Assembly: GCA_023263045.1 (NCBI GenBank)
Contig: JALQXU010000032.1
Location: forward strand, 1 to 9,195
Reading direction: 5' to 3'
DNA: 9,195 bases
From: Pontimonas sp.
Lineage (GTDB): Bacteria > Actinomycetota > Actinomycetes > Actinomycetales > Microbacteriaceae
Under the pieces are notes generated by a model. That model was not told the origin of the DNA, searched no databases, and saw only the letters and a program-made list of their open reading frames with translations. The position numbers and the translations under genes were made by a program. This document shows, in pieces, positions 6,998 to 9,195 of the stretch (position 1 is its first letter; every line of letters begins with the position of its first letter).

Positions 6998-7004
6998 TGA
7001 GCGC

Positions 7005-8081
7005 ATGTCTGGCGATGTTCTCACTCTTGATCTTTCTGCACCCGTCGCCGACCTTGCTGCCTCGCTCATCGACATTTCAAGCCCTTCAGGTCATGAGTCA
7101 GACCTTGCAGACGCTCTTGAAACGGCACTCCGAGAGGCGTCACACCTTGAAGTCATCAGACATGGAAATACTGTGGCTGCGAGGACTCAGAGAGGTCTGG
7201 GCTCGCGAGTCGTGTGGGCAGGACATATCGATACCGTTCCTTCAAACGGCAACGAGAAATCCAGTGTCGCCGACGGCGTCCTCGCCGGTCGAGGCTCTGT
7301 CGACATGAAGTCAGGCGTTGCCCTGGGGGCGAAACTTGCCGCCGAAATCTCTGAACCTTCGATTGATGTGACCTGGATTTTTTATGACAACGAGGAAGTC
7401 GAGAGCGCAAAGAATGGTCTGGGACTTCTCGGCGTTGCTCATCCCGAATGGATACAGGGCGATTTCGCCATTGTGGGGGAGCCAACCAACGCGATGGTGG
7501 AGGGTGGCTGTAACGGGACAATTCGTGTCGAGGTCAGCACGACCGGGAGACAAGCCCACTCCGCAAGGTCGTGGAGGGGAAAGAACGCTATCCACCTCGC
7601 CCACGAGATTCTCCAGCGCCTGGCGTCGTATGAGCCGGCCAGTGTGGAGGTCGAGGGTTTGTCCTACCGAGAGGGCATGAATGCTGTGGGAATCGCAGGC
7701 GGGGTGGCCGGAAACATCATTCCCGATCGGTGCACGGTCACGGTGAATTATCGTTTCGCTCCCAACAAAAGCGTGTCGGAAGCGGTTGATCACGTCCGGG
7801 AACTGTTTTCCGGATTTGAGGTGGTCGTCGTCGATGAAGCTCCCGGCGCTCGTCCCGGTTTGACGAATACTCTTGTGCAGGATTTTGTGGCAGCGCTTGG
7901 ACTCGACGTATCTGCAAAATACGGCTGGACCGATGTCGCACGTTTTGGGGAATGGGGAATACCCGCTCTCAATTACGGCCCGGGTGACCCTTCACTCGCT
8001 CACTCTGATGATGAGCGGGTCGATATTGCCCAAATCGAAGCCTGCTATCGCGCTCTGAAGAGCTGGCTTAGTCCACAGTAA
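7005..8081 (+). CDS. dapE: Succinyl-diaminopimelate desuccinylase
   Basis: This 358-residue protein is an M20-family metallopeptidase of the DapE type, which hydrolyses N-succinyl-LL-diaminopimelate to LL-diaminopimelate and succinate in the cytoplasm. The di-zinc site is complete: His74 and Asp76 in GHIDTVP, Asp100 in GSVDMKSG, the general base Glu130 with metal ligand Glu131 in DNEEV, Glu159 in GEPT and His333 in LAHSDDE. The dimerisation (lid) domain lies at about residues 165-280 and includes the RQAHSARSWRGKNA segment. The frame extends upstream to a TTG at 6954 and an ATG at 6981, but 7005 is chosen because the protein then begins just before the conserved LDLSAPVADLAASLIDI helix, gives the family length (about 354 in M. 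tuberculosis) and has a leaderless-type promoter in front. Its neighbour dapD acts two steps earlier; dapC supplies its substrate. Confidence 0.93.
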   Translation: MSGDVLTLDLSAPVADLAASLIDISSPSGHESDLADALETALREASHLEVIRHGNTVAARTQRGLGSRVVWAGHIDTVPSNGNEKSSVADGVLAGRGSVDMKSGVALGAKLAAEISEPSIDVTWIFYDNEEVESAKNGLGLLGVAHPEWIQGDFAIVGEPTNAMVEGGCNGTIRVEVSTTGRQAHSARSWRGKNAIHLAHEILQRLASYEPASVEVEGLSYREGMNAVGIAGGVAGNIIPDRCTVTVNYRFAPNKSVSEAVDHVRELFSGFEVVVVDEAPGARPGLTNTLVQDFVAALGLDVSAKYGWTDVARFGEWGIPALNYGPGDPSLAHSDDERVDIAQIEACYRALKSWLSPQ

Positions 8082-8103
8082 CCCCCGCCGGATTTTCGTT
8101 GGC

Positions 8104-8109
8104 TAGGTT
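8104..8109 (+). promoter_or_regulatory. Candidate -10 hexamer TAGGTT for the DUF3117 gene
   Basis: TAGGTT in the 76-nt gap between dapE and the DUF3117 gene predicts a transcription start near 8116 and a leader of about 42 nt that contains the ribosome-binding site GAGGAG at 8143-8148. It differs from the repeated TAGGCT by one base. Other AT-rich candidates in the leader (AATAAT near 8117, TATCTA near 8136) leave the exact promoter uncertain. Confidence 0.3.
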
Positions 8110-8157
8110 TTTCCGGAATAATGGGAGCCAGCGAATATCTATGAGGAGACCCCAGTC

Positions 8158-8328
8158 ATGGCAGCAATGAAGCCCAGAACCGGTGATGGACCCATGGAGG
8201 CTGTCAAAGAAGGTCGCCTAATTATTGTCAAGGTGCCTCTCGAGGGTGGCGGTCGACTCGTCGTTTCTGTTAACGACGCCGAAGCCCAAGAGTTACACGA
8301 TCAGCTCGCAGGGGCACTTGGCAAGTAG
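8158..8328 (+). CDS. DUF3117 family small actinobacterial protein
   Basis: This gene encodes 56 residues beginning MAAMKPRTGDGPMEAVKEGR and continuing with the VPLEGGGRLVV core, which matches the small actinobacterial DUF3117 proteins (M. tuberculosis Rv1211, from memory). The start is ATG 8158 with a strong ribosome-binding site GAGGAG at 8143-8148; the conserved MAAMKPRTGDGP terminus confirms it over the second Met at 8167. No signal peptide, membrane segment or catalytic motif is visible; the N-terminal half is basic and the last 15 or so residues look helical and acidic. Its biochemical role is not known to me. It lies downstream of dapE with its own candidate promoter, and its stop is only 6 nt from the stop of the convergent methyltransferase gene. 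Confidence 0.93.
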   Translation: MAAMKPRTGDGPMEAVKEGRLIIVKVPLEGGGRLVVSVNDAEAQELHDQLAGALGK

Positions 8329-8334
8329 AAGCAC

Positions 8335-8964
8335 CTAGGGCTCACGGACAATGTGCACAAGCCCATCTCCGATGAGATTGACCGTGTGAAGCACATCGTC
8401 ACGGTCTTCTAGTGCTTTCAAGAGCCAACGGTAGGCAGAAGTCTTATCGTCGCGTTTCGCGGGGTCAGCCACGAGATCATCGCCCAGCACACCGACCACA
8501 ATGACGCTACCCCGCGGTTTCACCAGCGATAACCCGTGGTCCACATACGCCTGGACATTGGGAAAATCAGCATCGATGACGACGAGGTCGTAACTTGCTT
8601 CATTCATCTTAGGAAGCACGTCGAGCGCTTTTTCAGTAATGAGACGCACCCGTGAGGAAGGAATTTCGGCCTCGTTCAGAATCTCTCGTGCGCTCACGTG
8701 ATGGTCAAGTTCAGAATCAATAGTGGTGATATGAGCGTCTGGACAGGCCTGCGCGAGCCACAGCGTCCCGACACCAAGACCCGTTCCCACCTCGATAATG
8801 CTGCGAGCATCCAGCGCTGTCGCAATTGTGGCTATGTATTGGCCAGCACTCGCTGTAATGGGGTCAACCCCGTGCTCGAGGGAGGCTTTTCGGGCGCGCT
8901 CAATATCAGGATCCTCCTCCACGCGCTCCTCGATGAAGCGCCAGCTCAGTTCTTTGTCTGACAT
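8335..8964 (-). CDS. SAM-dependent O-methyltransferase-like protein (Rv1220c-like)
   Basis: This 209-residue protein has a class I methyltransferase fold related to the caffeoyl-CoA/catechol O-methyltransferase family. SAM motif I is EVGTGLG (residues 58-64), an acidic residue at the end of strand 2 is Asp83 in TTIDSE, and the post-motif YDLVVIDAD is at residues 125-133. In metal-dependent members a conserved Asp-Asn pair follows the GGxIxx strand; here that position reads Val157-Gly158, so Mg-dependent chemistry of the usual type is doubtful. The substrate is unknown. The ATG at 8964 is supported by AGGGA at 8971-8975 on the minus strand, 6 nt away, and a TAGGCT hexamer farther upstream. From memory M. 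tuberculosis Rv1220c is a comparable protein a few genes from tatB, as here. It diverges from tatB and converges with the DUF3117 gene. Confidence 0.85.
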   Translation of the reverse strand: MSDKELSWRFIEERVEEDPDIERARKASLEHGVDPITASAGQYIATIATALDARSIIEVGTGLGVGTLWLAQACPDAHITTIDSELDHHVSAREILNEAEIPSSRVRLITEKALDVLPKMNEASYDLVVIDADFPNVQAYVDHGLSLVKPRGSVIVVGVLGDDLVADPAKRDDKTSAYRWLLKALEDRDDVLHTVNLIGDGLVHIVREP

Positions 8965-9002
8965 CGATGGTCCCTGCTGTGTCCTTACTGCTTGTGCTTT
9001 GA

Positions 9003-9008
9003 AGCCTA
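9003..9008 (-). promoter_or_regulatory. Candidate -10 hexamer TAGGCT for the methyltransferase gene
   Basis: TAGGCT on the minus strand predicts a transcription start near 8996 and a leader of about 32 nt carrying an AGGGA ribosome-binding site. A weak CGGAAG lies 16 nt upstream. It faces the tatB candidate promoter at 9033-9038. Confidence 0.4.
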
Positions 9009-9016
9009 GGGCTGGG

Positions 9017-9031
9017 CCGGAGGTCTTCCGG
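9017..9031. repeat. Inverted repeat CCGGA-n5-TCCGG between divergent promoters
   Basis: Perfect 5-bp arms CCGGA (9017-9021) and TCCGG (9027-9031) flank a 5-nt centre, between the candidate -10 elements of the methyltransferase gene and tatB. The position would suit a shared operator. No T-tract follows on either strand, so it does not look like a terminator. Arms this short can arise by chance. Confidence 0.3.
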
Positions 9032-9032
9032 T

Positions 9033-9038
9033 TATTGT
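9033..9038 (+). promoter_or_regulatory. Candidate -10 hexamer TATTGT for tatB (leaderless)
   Basis: TATTGT ends 6 nt before the tatB GTG at 9045, the same spacing as at leuB and dapD, suggesting a leaderless transcript. A purine-rich GGGGGAG lies directly against the GTG, too close to work as a normal ribosome-binding site. Confidence 0.35.
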
Positions 9039-9044
9039 GGGGGA

Positions 9045-9195
9045 GTGTCTTTTGGACTAACCATCGAGAAACTCCTGGTCATCGGCATCATCGCGCTGTT
9101 TTTGATTGGGCCTGATCGCCTTCCGGCCTACTCGGCACAATTTGGTCGACTTGTCCGGCAGTTGCGTGACATGGCCTCAGGCGCCAAGGACCGCA
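9045..9195 (+). CDS. tatB: Sec-independent (Tat) translocase subunit TatB, N-terminal part (3' end outside window)
   Basis: The first 50 codons of a TatA/B-family protein run off the right edge. The start GTG 9045 opens VSFGLTIEKLLVIG. A single N-terminal membrane helix spans about residues 7-21 and contains Glu8, which matches the conserved Glu8 of E. coli TatB. It is followed by the Gly22-Pro23 hinge in LIGPDRLP and then a basic amphipathic helix (about residues 29-50, with Arg35, Arg38, Arg41 and Lys48). TatB forms the signal-peptide receptor with TatC for export of folded twin-arginine proteins through the cytoplasmic membrane. The TatB call over TatA rests on Glu8 and on conserved actinobacterial order next to the methyltransferase gene; the long TatB C-terminal tail that would settle it is outside the window. 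Confidence 0.88.
   Translation, partial: MSFGLTIEKLLVIGIIALFLIGPDRLPAYSAQFGRLVRQLRDMASGAKDR

Noticed and set aside
6954..7004. Longer dapE starting at TTG 6954 or ATG 6981
   Set aside because: The TTG start would overlap the dapD start codon and neither has a ribosome-binding site; ATG 7005 has a -10 hexamer at leaderless spacing and begins where DapE homologues begin.
6832..7308. 158-codon plus-strand frame across the dapD/dapE junction
   Set aside because: It is antisense to the dapD N-terminus and out of frame with dapE, both of which have strong family evidence; the translation has no recognisable motif.
1..9195. Novel accessory system (defence, mobile element, CRISPR, biosynthetic cluster)
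   Set aside because: Every large frame is a recognised housekeeping gene except one small membrane protein; no repeats, integrase, transposase or att-like sequences were seen, and base composition appears even throughout.

Overview
This window is a compact, mostly housekeeping stretch of an actinobacterial chromosome. The evidence is a 56-residue DUF3117-type protein found in actinobacteria, the long actinobacterial form of DapD, a 7Fe ferredoxin next to a DapC-type aminotransferase, GTG starts, and several probable leaderless genes with a -10 hexamer but no clear -35. GC content looks to be in the mid-50s by eye, low for the phylum, so a small-genome (possibly aquatic) Microbacteriaceae-like organism is a reasonable guess, but the sequence does not prove it. 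No mobile element, CRISPR array, tRNA or rRNA was seen.

Layout. (1) 2-550: 3' end of a trehalose-6-phosphate phosphatase gene (otsB). (2) 566-3525, plus strand: leuB, ilvE, a small four-helix membrane protein and the ferredoxin fdxA. ilvE, the membrane protein and fdxA are joined by 4-nt GTGA overlaps. fdxA is followed after 6 nt by dapC (3532-4620). (3) 4724-6010: citrate synthase gltA with its own promoter, meeting dapD (minus strand, 6013-6960) tail to tail across only 2 nt. (4) dapD and dapE (7005-8081) diverge from a 44-bp region, each with a -10 hexamer placed for a leaderless transcript. (5) A DUF3117 gene (8158-8328) converges with a SAM-dependent methyltransferase gene (minus, 8335-8964) across 6 nt. 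(6) tatB starts divergently at 9045 and runs off the right edge.

How the genes fit together. leuB and ilvE serve branched-chain amino acid synthesis. dapD, dapC and dapE are three consecutive enzymes of the succinylase branch of diaminopimelate/lysine synthesis, which feeds cell-wall peptidoglycan. gltA, lying among them, starts the TCA cycle, which supplies the succinyl-CoA used by DapD. From memory, the order ferredoxin - aminotransferase - dapD - dapE - DUF3117 - methyltransferase - tatB parallels Mycobacterium tuberculosis Rv1177, Rv1178, Rv1201c, Rv1202, Rv1211, Rv1220c, Rv1224, so much of this window looks like a condensed version of an ancestral actinobacterial neighbourhood.

Nothing here looks like a new defence, mobile or secondary-metabolite system. 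The points worth a second look are regulatory and architectural: the repeated TAGGCT promoter hexamer, probable leaderless starts, an 8-codon leader ORF overlapping the gltA start, nearly touching convergent genes, and a methyltransferase lacking the usual metal-binding Asp-Asn pair.
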